DNA of 64,000 nucleotides from Geomesophilobacter sediminis. GTDB taxonomy: Bacteria; Desulfobacterota; Desulfuromonadia; Geobacterales; Geobacteraceae. Position 1 is the first letter of the stretch. The number at the start of each line of letters is the position of its first letter. The translations under genes and the position numbers were made by a program. Under the pieces are notes generated by a model that was given only the letters and a program-made list of their open reading frames with translations, was not told the DNA's origin and ran no database searches. Location of the stretch: NCBI RefSeq assembly GCF_016458275.1, contig NZ_JAEMHM010000002.1, forward strand, positions 126,001 through 190,000. The letters run 5' to 3'. Of the stretch, positions 52,239 through 60,525 are shown one piece after another.

Positions 52239-54635
52239 ATGAAAGGTTCCCTTAAAAGCATCACCGTTCCGCTGCGCGACTTCGCGCTGCCGGCGCCCCG
52301 GGTTGGGCACCTCGAGCCGCACTCCGGTTCGGGCCGTGCCACCGCCGAAGGGCAGGAGATCCACCTCAGGGTCCAGAAAAGGCGCGCCCTCGCCGATCCC
52401 TCCTCCCAGGCCGAAGTCCCCATCAGTGCCACCTTCGAGCGCGACGGCTACCGTTTCACGGTGGAGGGGCGGATGGACGGGCTCTTCCCAAGCACCCCGC
52501 CGCGCATCGAGGAGATCAAAAGCAGCTTCGACCTGCACGACCTGGTGCGCCGCCTCAAGGACGATCCCTACCGGCACCCTTATGCGCTCCAACTCTTAAG
52601 CTACGGCTATTTCTTCTGGCTCAAAGACGGCGTCCTTCCCGAACTCACCTTCCACCTGGTATCCTCGCGCACCTCCGATGCCGTAGATCTTCCCCTCGAA
52701 CTCGATCCCGAGCGTTACCGGCAGTGGCTCGACCTGCGCCTGGCCGAGCTGGCCGTCGATGCGGCCCAAGGGGAGAAACGGGCCCAGCGCCGGCGTCAGC
52801 TGGCCGCCGGGTTTCCCTTCCCCTTTGCCGAGCCCCGGCCGGGACAGTTGGAGCTGATCGCCGAGATCGAAGCGGGGATGGCGGAGCGCCGCCCCATGCT
52901 GATCCAGGCGCCGACCGGGCTGGGGAAGACGGTGGGGGTGCTCTATCCGGTGCTCAAGGAGGCGCTGGCCCGGGGACAGCGGGTGGTCTACCTCACCCCG
53001 AAAAACAGCCTCCATGCGGTGGCCGAGGAGGCGGTGGCCCGGTTCAAGGAGGTCGGCGCCCGGGTGAAATCGCTTTGCATCACCGCCAAGGGGAAGATCT
53101 GCTTTCACGACGAGCCGCTTTGCGACCCGGAGAGCTGCGAATATGCCCGCGACTACTACGACAAGCTGCGCGAGCATGGCGTCCTGGAAATCCTGGCACG
53201 CAAGCGGCGCCTTCGGGCCCGGACCTTCCGGGAGATCGGGGAGACCTACCGCGTCTGTCCCTTCGAGCTGCAGCTCGATCTGGCCCACGAGGCGGACGTC
53301 GTTGTCTGCGACTACAATTACGTCTTTGCCCCCCGCTCCGCCGCCACCCGGATTGCCGCCTCCGGCATCGATCAGCAGGGGAAGCCGAACCTGGTGATCG
53401 ACGAGGCCCACAACCTCCCGGCCCGCACCATGGACCAGTACTCGCCGGCCTTATCCACGGCCCTGCTGGAGAGCTGGCGCGAGGATCTGCAGCGGATCCC
53501 GGCCCGCTTTCGCCGCCCGGGGGAGGAGCTTCTCGACGCCTGTCTCGCCGCGGTCCGTGGCTGCCGCGGCAGGGGAGAGACCCCCTTTCGGATCGATCCT
53601 CCTGTCGAGCTCTTCTGGGATACCGACGCGAAGCTGCGCGCTTTTCTCTCGCGCTACCTGGAGGCGGACCTGGAGCTCGGCGCCGACGATCCGGTGCTGC
53701 GTCTTTGCTATACCTGGTCCTCATTCGTGGAGAGCCTGGCATACCTGAAGGACCCGGAGCGGGACGAGTTTTTCGCTACCTTCCATCCCGACCGAAACGG
53801 CGGCGGGACCCTCAAGATCACCTGCTGCGACGCCGCCGCGCTCATCAAGCCCTGCTACCAGGAGTTCGGCCAGGTGGTGGCGTTTTCGGCGACCTTGAAA
53901 CCCTTTGAGTACTACGCACGGCTTTGCGGGCTCGATCCGGCCCGGGTCCGCAGCGCCGAGTTCAGCACTCCCTTTGCGCGGGAGCGGCGCAAGCTCCTGG
54001 TCATTCCGCAGGTCTCCACCCGTTACTCGCGGCGCGAGAAGAACTACGCCAAGATCGCCGAGGCGGTGGCGCGCATCGCCGCGCTTCAGCCCGGTAACTA
54101 CTTCGCCTTTTTCCCCTCCTTCGATTTCCTGGAACGGGTCGCCGCCCTCTTTAACGTCCCGGACGGTTTCGAACTCTTGCTGCAGGAGCGCAGGATGCGC
54201 GGGGACCGGGTGGAGTCCCTTCTGGAGCGGCTGCGCCAGGAGGGGGCGCCGGCGATCGCCTTCGGGGTCCAGGGGGGCTCCTTCGCGGAGGGGGTGGATT
54301 ACGCCGGCAAGATGCTGATCGGGGCCTTCGTGGTGGGGCCGCCGTTGCCGACCTATGACCTGGAGCGCGAAGAGATGCGGCGCTATTATCAGAAGCGTTA
54401 CGGGGCGGGGTTCCAATATGCCTACGGCATTCCGGCCATGGCCAAGGCGGTCCAGGCGGCGGGAAGGGTGATCCGGTCGGAACGTGACAAGGGGGTAGTC
54501 GTGCTGATGGACGATCGCTTCCTGGAACCGGAATATAGCGCGTCGATGCCGGGGGACTGGTTCGCCGAGCAGGTGACCGAGTTGGTGTCGGGAAGCATCC
54601 TCAGCGAGGTGGCCCAGTTTTGGGAAAAGGAGTAG
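52239..54635 (+). CDS. PD-(D/E)xK nuclease fused to an XPD/DinG-type iron-sulfur helicase
   Basis: Protein of 798 residues. The N-terminal domain (about 30-165) has a RecB/Cas4-like nuclease core: Asp80 in G-R-M-D-G, Glu92-x-Lys94 in I-E-E-I-K and Gln118 in A-L-Q-L-L-S-Y. The helicase follows: Walker A A-P-T-G-L-G-K-T (Lys230), Cys288, Cys295, Cys300 and Cys340 at the positions of the XPD/DinG 4Fe-4S cluster, D-E-A-H (388-391) and the C-terminal motif V-Q-A-A-G-R-V-I-R. Likely 5'-3' unwinding coupled to cutting in repair. No CRISPR locus is near. The ribosome site before ATG 52239 is weak. Confidence 0.88.
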   Translation: MKGSLKSITVPLRDFALPAPRVGHLEPHSGSGRATAEGQEIHLRVQKRRALADPSSQAEVPISATFERDGYRFTVEGRMDGLFPSTPPRIEEIKSSFDLHDLVRRLKDDPYRHPYALQLLSYGYFFWLKDGVLPELTFHLVSSRTSDAVDLPLELDPERYRQWLDLRLAELAVDAAQGEKRAQRRRQLAAGFPFPFAEPRPGQLELIAEIEAGMAERRPMLIQAPTGLGKTVGVLYPVLKEALARGQRVVYLTPKNSLHAVAEEAVARFKEVGARVKSLCITAKGKICFHDEPLCDPESCEYARDYYDKLREHGVLEILARKRRLRARTFREIGETYRVCPFELQLDLAHEADVVVCDYNYVFAPRSAATRIAASGIDQQGKPNLVIDEAHNLPARTMDQYSPALSTALLESWREDLQRIPARFRRPGEELLDACLAAVRGCRGRGETPFRIDPPVELFWDTDAKLRAFLSRYLEADLELGADDPVLRLCYTWSSFVESLAYLKDPERDEFFATFHPDRNGGGTLKITCCDAAALIKPCYQEFGQVVAFSATLKPFEYYARLCGLDPARVRSAEFSTPFARERRKLLVIPQVSTRYSRREKNYAKIAEAVARIAALQPGNYFAFFPSFDFLERVAALFNVPDGFELLLQERRMRGDRVESLLERLRQEGAPAIAFGVQGGSFAEGVDYAGKMLIGAFVVGPPLPTYDLEREEMRRYYQKRYGAGFQYAYGIPAMAKAVQAAGRVIRSERDKGVVVLMDDRFLEPEYSASMPGDWFAEQVTELVSGSILSEVAQFWEKE

Positions 54636-54652
54636 CTAAGGGGAGATAAACG

Positions 54653-54685
54653 AAAAAAAGGCGGCCGATAGGGCCGCCTTTTTTT
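54653..54685. terminator. Bidirectional intrinsic terminator
   Basis: Seven As, GGCGGCC, a short loop, GGCCGCC and seven Ts. It serves the helicase gene and the convergent mini-protein operon. Confidence 0.95.
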
Positions 54686-54708
54686 CGTTGGTGCGGTGCG
54701 CAAAGAGG

Positions 54709-54810
54709 CTAGTGCTTGGCCTCTTTCTCCGCTTGAACGTGGCAAAGAAGCTGAGTGACGATGGTGATGCAACTGACGATTGCAAGCCCTCCGATGATCA
54801 ATAGCAGCAT
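54709..54810 (-). CDS. Mini membrane protein, 33 residues (paralogue 3 of 3)
   Basis: Single predicted membrane helix (residues 2-22) and a charged tail ending E-K-E-A-K-H. Ala10, Ser13, Gln20, Cys23, Lys29 and Glu30 sit at the same positions as in the two upstream paralogues. GGAGGT lies eight bases before ATG 54810. It follows the 49-residue gene by 35 nt and is the last gene before the terminator. A longer frame back to 54930 crosses the neighbour and is rejected. No known family recognised. Confidence 0.75.
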   Translation of the reverse strand: MLLLIIGGLAIVSCITIVTQLLCHVQAEKEAKH

Positions 54811-54845
54811 GACTTTTACCTCCGTTCTTGGAGTAGCTCCGGCGC

Positions 54846-54995
54846 TTAGAAAGCCGCGGAGCAGGTGTTGGCAGTGGCGGTGATGGATTTGCTCGACTCC
54901 TGCCGCTCCTTTTCGTACTGCAGATAGCACGAGAACTGGACGGAAAGGACGAGGATGCTGGAAGCGGCAAAGAATTCGAGGATGTAAGCAAGCAT
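54846..54995 (-). CDS. Mini membrane protein, 49 residues (paralogue 2 of 3)
   Basis: One membrane helix (about residues 3-22), then Y-L-Q-Y-E-K-E and a Ser/Thr/Ala-rich tail with a second Cys near the end. Shares Ala10, Ala11, Ser12, Ser13, Ser18, Gln20, Cys23, Tyr27, Lys29 and Glu30 with the 43-residue paralogue. AAGGAG is well placed before ATG 54995. Middle gene of the three-gene set. Confidence 0.75.
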   Translation of the reverse strand: MLAYILEFFAASSILVLSVQFSCYLQYEKERQESSKSITATANTCSAAF

Positions 54996-55028
54996 GTTTT
55001 TTCTCCTTTTTAAATCAACGGTAAAGGG

Positions 55029-55160
55029 TTAACAGGCAACAGCGCACGCTTTGGTTTCGCCGGTAACTTTTTCTTTTCTATAGCCGGTCAGGCAGACCAA
55101 CTGGTAGGAAACTGCCATGACGCTGGATGCCGCCAGAAACGTAAGGTAGAAAGTGATCAC
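55029..55160 (-). CDS. Mini membrane protein, 43 residues (paralogue 1 of 3)
   Basis: GTG start at 55160 with GGAGGG six bases upstream. One membrane helix (about residues 2-22), then a basic stretch R-K-E-K and a tail with two Cys residues, ending A-C-A-V-A-C. Conserved positions match the two downstream paralogues from residue 1 to 30 without gaps. First gene of the set. No similarity to CydX, KdpF or CcoQ that I can recognise. Confidence 0.72.
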   Translation of the reverse strand: MITFYLTFLAASSVMAVSYQLVCLTGYRKEKVTGETKACAVAC

Positions 55161-55231
55161 GCACAACCCTCCATGTTTTTATCTGTTTTCCGCTTACTTG
55201 AACGGTGCGACGCTTCGTTGCTCATTAGCTT

Positions 55232-55269
55232 AGCGGGAAGTATGCCAGGATTTCATGCTCTCATGAGAG
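55232..55269 (-). promoter_or_regulatory. Possible sigma-54 promoter and upstream palindrome for the mini-protein genes
   Basis: On the minus strand TGGCATACTTCCCGCT has GG and GC separated by 10 nt, the -24/-12 layout; the -12 half matches the consensus poorly. A perfect 12-bp palindrome CTCTCATGAGAG (55258-55269) lies just upstream and could bind an activator. Leader about 70 nt. Confidence 0.3.
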
Positions 55270-55289
55270 AGGAGAATGTGGGGCTCTAA

Positions 55290-56535
55290 TTCTTACGGAA
55301 ATGTAAGGTTTTTCCCCGCAATGGGGTGTCTCAAGTGACCGTAAATAAAGGATAAATGTGTTGGGTTGCGAAGGGGGGGATGTTCAAAAAAAATCAGCGG
55401 GGGGAGGGAGCGAAACGAGAGGAGTTTAATATCGGGACTCGAAAATTGTGGCATTTCGGTCGAATAACGTTCTTTGGCGAAATGGCGGCAGATGCCTACG
55501 CTTTTCCGCTGATTGCCTGCGGATGCCCATGGATTCGGGCTTTGCAGCTTTATTGCGGAGATTTGCCCGGTTTGGCGGGTTCGGCTGCGCTGCACGTTTG
55601 CTGCCACCTGCGATTCTAAAGCCCCGTAAATACTGACTATGCAAGTTTAGAACAGTAAATGTGCAAGAACGGTGCATTGACCGGAGGATACGTTATATGG
55701 CCGGAAAATGCGGGCAGGAGCCGATATTTGCCAGTGCTCCCGCGAAGCAGAGGCGGTTGGATCGGGGAGGATGCCGGAAGGATCGATCCTGGGCAACTTC
55801 TTTCGTGATGGTCGTTTTGCCGGTTTGGGTGCGGTGGGGGTGATTTTGTGCGCGTCATCAGGGGGGGGCCGGTTGGGGACGGAATCCGGGAAAAACGGTT
55901 GCCGAAATTGATAAAAAAATGAACAGGGGGGGTGCTGGTCGTTTTCTTGCACCGAATCAAGCAACGGGGTGGCCGGTACGGGCAGGGGGGGGCGCGATCC
56001 TCGCGTCCTGGTCCGTCTGGACCGAGTCCTCCGGACATGGTCGCGGTGGTATCGCTGTATTTCCATGAGCGATCTCAGCAGTACGTTCTGTACCTGCACT
56101 GGTCATTCGATAACATAGACTATGTCATTGTGATCAGTTGTTGCTTGAGGGGGCATTAACTGTTGCAGAAAATTCGGCTGTGGTGTATGTAATCATGCTT
56201 AATTGAGTTTTTGCCATACTGTTTGCTGTGTTTTGTCAGAATCTGTATCCAGTTAGATATGTGTATACAGTCATTTCACGCTTTTAGCCTTTTGCTCGTG
56301 AAGAGCAAGTGTCCGTCTTTTGTCGCCGTCCTTGGGGCGGCTATGCGGTATTTAATTGGTATTTCCACCGGATAGGAGCCGACCGCTCGCTTCCGCCCTG
56401 CGTCACCTCGCTTATCGGTATTTCGCCGAATGGCGGAATGCGATGACGGGGCAGGATGGCGGCGGCCGGGGCGATCCTTTCCGTGGCTGGTCCGGACCGC
56501 GGGTGCGGTGACGGAATATTGTATATGGGGGGAGT
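55290..56535. other. 1.2-kb region without a supported gene
   Basis: Short open frames occur on both strands here, but none has a good ribosome site, recognisable motif or sensible codon pattern. Base composition is uneven, with G-tracts of seven to eight and AT-rich stretches. Small hairpins include TTGCTC-gtgaa-GAGCAA near 56300 and ACATAG-a-CTATGT near 56113. It separates the mini-protein genes from the GGDEF/EAL gene and may hold both promoters. Confidence 0.5.
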
Positions 56536-58725
56536 ATGAGATCAGGAGCCGCGACCCGGGATCCCCGGAAAAATGCGATCCTCATCGTCGAAGACAATGC
56601 CGCGCAGGCCCAGTTGGTCCGGATGACCCTTGAACAGAAGGGATTTCGCTGCGACCAGGCCGCCACCGGTGCCGATGCCCTCGCCTACCTTGCCCAGAAC
56701 CAGCCTCTGCTCATGCTTCTCGACTACACCCTGCCCGACATGAACGCGCTCGAGGTGGTCGCCGCCCTGGAAAACGAACAGGGGGAAGTTCCTCCCTTCA
56801 TCATCATCACCTGCATCGAAGACACCCGCCTTGCCGTGAGCACCATGCGCAGCGGCGCCCGCGATTTTCTGGTCAAAGACTTCGAATTCTTGGAACGGCT
56901 ACCGGCTGCCGTACAGCGGGTAAAGCGGGAGATCGAAACCGAACGGCGGCTCAAACAGGCTGAACTTGCCCTTCGGGAGAGCGAAGCGCGCCTGGCCAAG
57001 GCCCAGCAGATTGCGCGGATGGGGAGCTGGGAGTGGGATCCTGCCACCGACCGGGTGATCTGTTCCGACGGCCTGGTGCAACTGCTCGGCCTCTCTCCCC
57101 AGGCGGTCGCCAAGGCGACCCTGCGCGACCTGATCCGCTACCTTCATCCGGGCGACATGGAGCCGGTCCAGATGGCCCTTTTGGATTGCCTGCGCACCGG
57201 GGACCCCTTCAACATCGACTGCCGCCTGGTCCGCGACGACGGGGTCGAACTGTCGGTGAACGCGCAGGGGGAGGTGGAGCCGGACGAGGAGGGAACCTAC
57301 TCCAGCATGACCGGTACCATCCTCGATATCACCGAGCGCAAACGGGTCGAACACGAGATCCAGCAGCTCGCCTATTACGATCCGCTGACCGGCCTCCCCA
57401 ACCGCACCCTGCTCGGCGACCGTCTGAGCCAGGCGATCGTGCAGGCCAACCGCGACGGCCGGCTGGTCGGCGTCATCTTCCTCGACCTGGACGGGTTCAA
57501 GGAGGTGAACGACACTTTCGGGCACCACAACGGTGACCGGCTTCTCAACTGCGTCGCGCGGCAGCTGGTGGAGGTGGTGCGGGAGACCGATACGGTGGCG
57601 CGGATCGGCGGCGACGAATTCGTCATCGTGCTGACCGCGATCAGCCACGAGGAGGATATCGGAGACGTCGCGGGCAAGATTCTTGCCGCGGTCTCCGCGC
57701 CGGTCCAGCTTGACAAGGCCGAGGTGGTGGCGACCGGAAGCGTGGGGATCTCCATCTTCCCGCTGGACGGGGAGGACGTGCAGACGCTTCTCAAGCATGC
57801 CGACGTCGCCATGTATAATGCCAAGGATCTGGGCAAGAACAATTACCGCTTCTATTCCCAGGCGATGAACGTGAAGCTGGTGGAACGGCATACCCTCGAC
57901 GCCGGGATGCGGCGTGCGCTTTTGGGCTCCGAGTTCGCGGTGCACTACCAGCCCCAGATCGACCTGGTTTCCGGCGCCCTGATCGGTACCGAGGCGCTCG
58001 CCCGCTGGCAGCATCCGGAGATGGGGATGGTTCCGGCGGCGACCTTCATCCCGCTGGCCGAGGAGACCGGGCTGATCTGCTCCATCGGCGAGACGGTGCT
58101 GCGTCACGCCTGCCTGCGCAACAAGCAGTGGCAGGAGCAGGGGCTGGGCCGGCTGACCGTTTCGGTGAATCTTTCCACCCGCGAATTCCGGCAGAAAAAC
58201 CTGGTGGCGCTGATCGGATCGGTGCTGGAGGAGACCGGGCTGGAACCCTGTTTTCTCGAGCTGGAACTGACCGAGGCGACCATCATGGTGAACGTCGACG
58301 AGGCGGAACGGACCCTGCGCCAGTTAAAGGAACTTGGGGTGCTTATTTCGGTGGACGGTTTCGGGACCGGCTACTCATCACTTATGCGCCTGCGCCGCTT
58401 CGGGATCGATCGGATCAAGATCGACCGCTCCTTCCTGCGGGATCTGCCGCAAAGCCAGGACAACGCTGCGATTACCCAGGCGATAGTCGCCATGGGGCAG
58501 AGCCTTGGGCTCAAGGTACTGGCGGTCGGCGTCGAAAACCACGAGCAGCTCGGCTTTCTCAAGGGGCTTGGCTGCAACGAGATCCAGGGGTATCTGGCGG
58601 GACGGCCGCTGGGCGAGGAGGCGGTAACCACGATGCTTGCCCGCCAGGCGGCGGCGCAGGTCGACGTCGAGGTCAACTACCCTCTCAACGACCCGCTCCG
58701 CTTCGGCCCTGCCTACACTTCCTAG
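56536..58725 (+). CDS. REC-PAS-GGDEF-EAL cyclic-di-GMP protein with degenerate EAL
   Basis: Cytoplasmic signalling protein of 729 residues. Receiver domain (about 15-130, phospho-acceptor Asp63), PAS (about 160-280), GGDEF (about 290-450, intact G-G-D-E-F at 358-362, so diguanylate cyclase activity is likely) and EAL (about 465-700). The EAL keeps E486-A-L and the downstream Lys and Q-G-Y-L, but the paired-Asp motif reads D607-G608 and the E-G-V-E motif reads V664-G-V-E. Both positions help bind catalytic metal or activate water, so hydrolysis is probably weak or lost. The G-rich ribosome site is very close to ATG 56536. Confidence 0.92.
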   Translation: MRSGAATRDPRKNAILIVEDNAAQAQLVRMTLEQKGFRCDQAATGADALAYLAQNQPLLMLLDYTLPDMNALEVVAALENEQGEVPPFIIITCIEDTRLAVSTMRSGARDFLVKDFEFLERLPAAVQRVKREIETERRLKQAELALRESEARLAKAQQIARMGSWEWDPATDRVICSDGLVQLLGLSPQAVAKATLRDLIRYLHPGDMEPVQMALLDCLRTGDPFNIDCRLVRDDGVELSVNAQGEVEPDEEGTYSSMTGTILDITERKRVEHEIQQLAYYDPLTGLPNRTLLGDRLSQAIVQANRDGRLVGVIFLDLDGFKEVNDTFGHHNGDRLLNCVARQLVEVVRETDTVARIGGDEFVIVLTAISHEEDIGDVAGKILAAVSAPVQLDKAEVVATGSVGISIFPLDGEDVQTLLKHADVAMYNAKDLGKNNYRFYSQAMNVKLVERHTLDAGMRRALLGSEFAVHYQPQIDLVSGALIGTEALARWQHPEMGMVPAATFIPLAEETGLICSIGETVLRHACLRNKQWQEQGLGRLTVSVNLSTREFRQKNLVALIGSVLEETGLEPCFLELELTEATIMVNVDEAERTLRQLKELGVLISVDGFGTGYSSLMRLRRFGIDRIKIDRSFLRDLPQSQDNAAITQAIVAMGQSLGLKVLAVGVENHEQLGFLKGLGCNEIQGYLAGRPLGEEAVTTMLARQAAAQVDVEVNYPLNDPLRFGPAYTS

Positions 58726-58959
58726 CGCTGCTTGGATAGATCCATTGCCAGTTTCCACGTCCCGTTCTTTGCACTGAGCCGACCTGCAATGCGTCAGCCA
58801 GATTAATTGCCCGGCCTGCATTCAATAAAGACCGTGGTGAATCAGCACTCGCCCGGTGCGGGTAAAAATCTACCGCTCCGGTTTCTACATTCTGTCCTTC
58901 CCCACTTCCTCCTCCTTTTCAGACTGACGACTTTTTTGTTCCTTTGATAGATAGTTTGC

Positions 58960-58977
58960 TGTCACATTGTTGTGACA
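58960..58977. promoter_or_regulatory. Candidate operator upstream of lemA
   Basis: Perfect inverted repeat TGTCAC-ATTGTT-GTGACA about 70 nt before the lemA start. The layout is like a dimeric regulator site. The rest of 58726-59045 shows no gene. Confidence 0.35.
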
Positions 58978-59045
58978 GGGGAAATGGATGGTAGAATGTC
59001 CCCTTTCGTTGCTACTGTCAGTGGCCACGTATGACGGAGGGTATC

Positions 59046-59630
59046 ATGAGAAAAGTAGTGCAGTTGTTGCTGATCCTTCTTGTTCCGGCCGTTTTTTCCG
59101 GTTGCGGGTACAACACCATGCAGGCCAAGGAAGAGGCCGTGTTTGCGTCCTGGGGCGACGTTGAGGCCGCCTACCAGCGGCGTGCCGACCTGGTGCCGAA
59201 CCTGGTGGAGGTGGTGAAGGGGTATGCCAAGCACGAGGAGGAGACCCTGAAGGCGGTAACCGAAGCCCGTGCCCGGGTCGGTACCGTCCAGGCCACCAAG
59301 GACACCATCAACGATCCCAAGGCGCTGCAGAAGTTCCAGCAGGCCCAGTCCGACCTGGGCGGGGCGCTGTCGCGTCTGATGGTCGTCGTGGAGCGCTATC
59401 CCGATCTGAAGGCGAACCAGAATTTCATGGACCTGCAAAACCAGCTGGAGGGTACCGAAAACCGCATCAACGTGGCCCGGGTCCGTTACAACCAGGCGGT
59501 GCAGGATTTCAATACCAGCATCCGCACCTTCCCCAATTCCCTTACCAATTCGGTGCTGCTGCACCTGAACCGCAAAGAGCCGTTCCGAGCCGAGGAAGGG
59601 GCGCGGACCGCGCCACGGGTTAAGTTCTAA
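59046..59630 (+). CDS. lemA: LemA family lipoprotein
   Basis: Protein of 194 residues of the LemA family. A lipoprotein signal ends at F-S-G-C, followed by the LemA helix bundle: [31 protein letters not shown] and [15 protein letters not shown] 59046 follows GGAGGGTATC exactly; an upstream in-frame ATG (59031) contains that site and is unlikely. First gene of a lemA-TPM-TPM operon, a common arrangement of unknown cell-envelope function. Confidence 0.93.
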   Translation: MRKVVQLLLILLVPAVFSGCGYNTMQAKEEAVFASWGDVEAAYQRRADLVPNLVEVVKGYAKHEEETLKAVTEARARVGTVQATKDTINDPKALQKFQQAQSDLGGALSRLMVVVERYPDLKANQNFMDLQNQLEGTENRINVARVRYNQAVQDFNTSIRTFPNSLTNSVLLHLNRKEPFRAEEGARTAPRVKF

Positions 59631-59643
59631 ACCCGCCCTGACC

Positions 59644-60525
59644 ATGCGCGCCCTTTTCCTTTCCCTGTTGCTGATTGCTTGCTGGACCGTTGCCGCCCCG
59701 GCGGTGGAGGTCCCGCCGCTGCGTGCCCACGTGAACGACTACGCCGGGCTGCTCTCTCCGGAGACGTCCCGGCAACTGGAGGATGAACTCGCCGGATTCG
59801 AGCGCAGCGATTCGACCCAGATCGTGGTCCTCACCGTGGCATCGCTCGATGGGGTCCCGATCGAGGAGTATTCGATCGCGGTGGCGGAAAAGTGGCGCAT
59901 CGGACAAAAGGGGAAGGACAACGGCGCCATCCTGCTGGTCGCCAAGAACGAGCGGAAGATCCGGATCGAGGTGGGACGCGGTCTGGAGGACCGGCTGACC
60001 GACCTGGTCTCCGGGCGGATCATCAGAAACGAGATCTCCCCTGCCTTCAAGCGGGGGGACTTCAGCGGCGGTATCACGGCCGGGGTGCACGCGATCATGG
60101 CGGTGGTCCGCGGCGAGTACGCGGCAGGGGCCCAGGACCTGCGGCACGGCAAGCGGGGCGCCCACCCGATCTTCACCCTGCTCATCTTCGTTGCGGTGGC
60201 GGCGGTGTTCTTCGGCGGGATCTCCCGGGTTTTGGGCGGGATAGCCGGGGCGGTGGGGCTCCCCCTGGCGGCCGTGATGGCCTATTCCGGCCTCTCGCTG
60301 GCGCTGCTCGGTCTGCTGGCCGCGGGCGGTTTCCTGCTGGGACTTTTTCTCTCCTTTCTCTTCGGGACCGGCGGGCGGGGCGGCTTCATGGGGGGCGGCC
60401 CCTGGTTCGGCGGCTTCGGCGGCGGTTTTGGCGGCGGGGGCGGCTTCGGCGGCGGTTCCGGTGACGGCGGTTTTTCGGGGGGGGGCGGTACGTTCGGTGG
60501 CGGAGGCGCTTCGGGGGACTGGTGA
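59644..60525 (+). CDS. TPM-domain (YgcG/TLP18.3-like) membrane protein with Gly-rich tail
   Basis: Protein of 293 residues. A signal peptide (1-20) precedes a periplasmic TPM domain (about 25-165, with V-N-D-Y-A-G-L-L and D-N-G-A-I-L-L-V-A and R-K-I-R-I-E-V-G-R-G-L-E), two or three membrane helices (about 175-240) and a Gly/Phe-rich C-terminus. This is the usual partner of LemA. The next gene overlaps its stop by four bases. Confidence 0.92.
   Translation: MRALFLSLLLIACWTVAAPAVEVPPLRAHVNDYAGLLSPETSRQLEDELAGFERSDSTQIVVLTVASLDGVPIEEYSIAVAEKWRIGQKGKDNGAILLVAKNERKIRIEVGRGLEDRLTDLVSGRIIRNEISPAFKRGDFSGGITAGVHAIMAVVRGEYAAGAQDLRHGKRGAHPIFTLLIFVAVAAVFFGGISRVLGGIAGAVGLPLAAVMAYSGLSLALLGLLAAGGFLLGLFLSFLFGTGGRGGFMGGGPWFGGFGGGFGGGGGFGGGSGDGGFSGGGGTFGGGGASGDW

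Noticed and set aside
52239-54635. Reading the nuclease-helicase as a CRISPR Cas4 or Cas3 component
   Set aside because: No CRISPR array or other cas gene lies in the window, and the helicase is of XPD/DinG type, not Cas3.
54709-54930. A 73-codon version of the third mini-protein
   Set aside because: The extra N-terminal part is antisense-like sequence over the neighbouring mini-gene; the ATG at 54810 has the ribosome site and aligns with the paralogues.
55356-56159. Several short open frames on both strands
   Set aside because: No ribosome sites, no recognisable motifs, overlapping each other, and odd composition; treated as non-coding.
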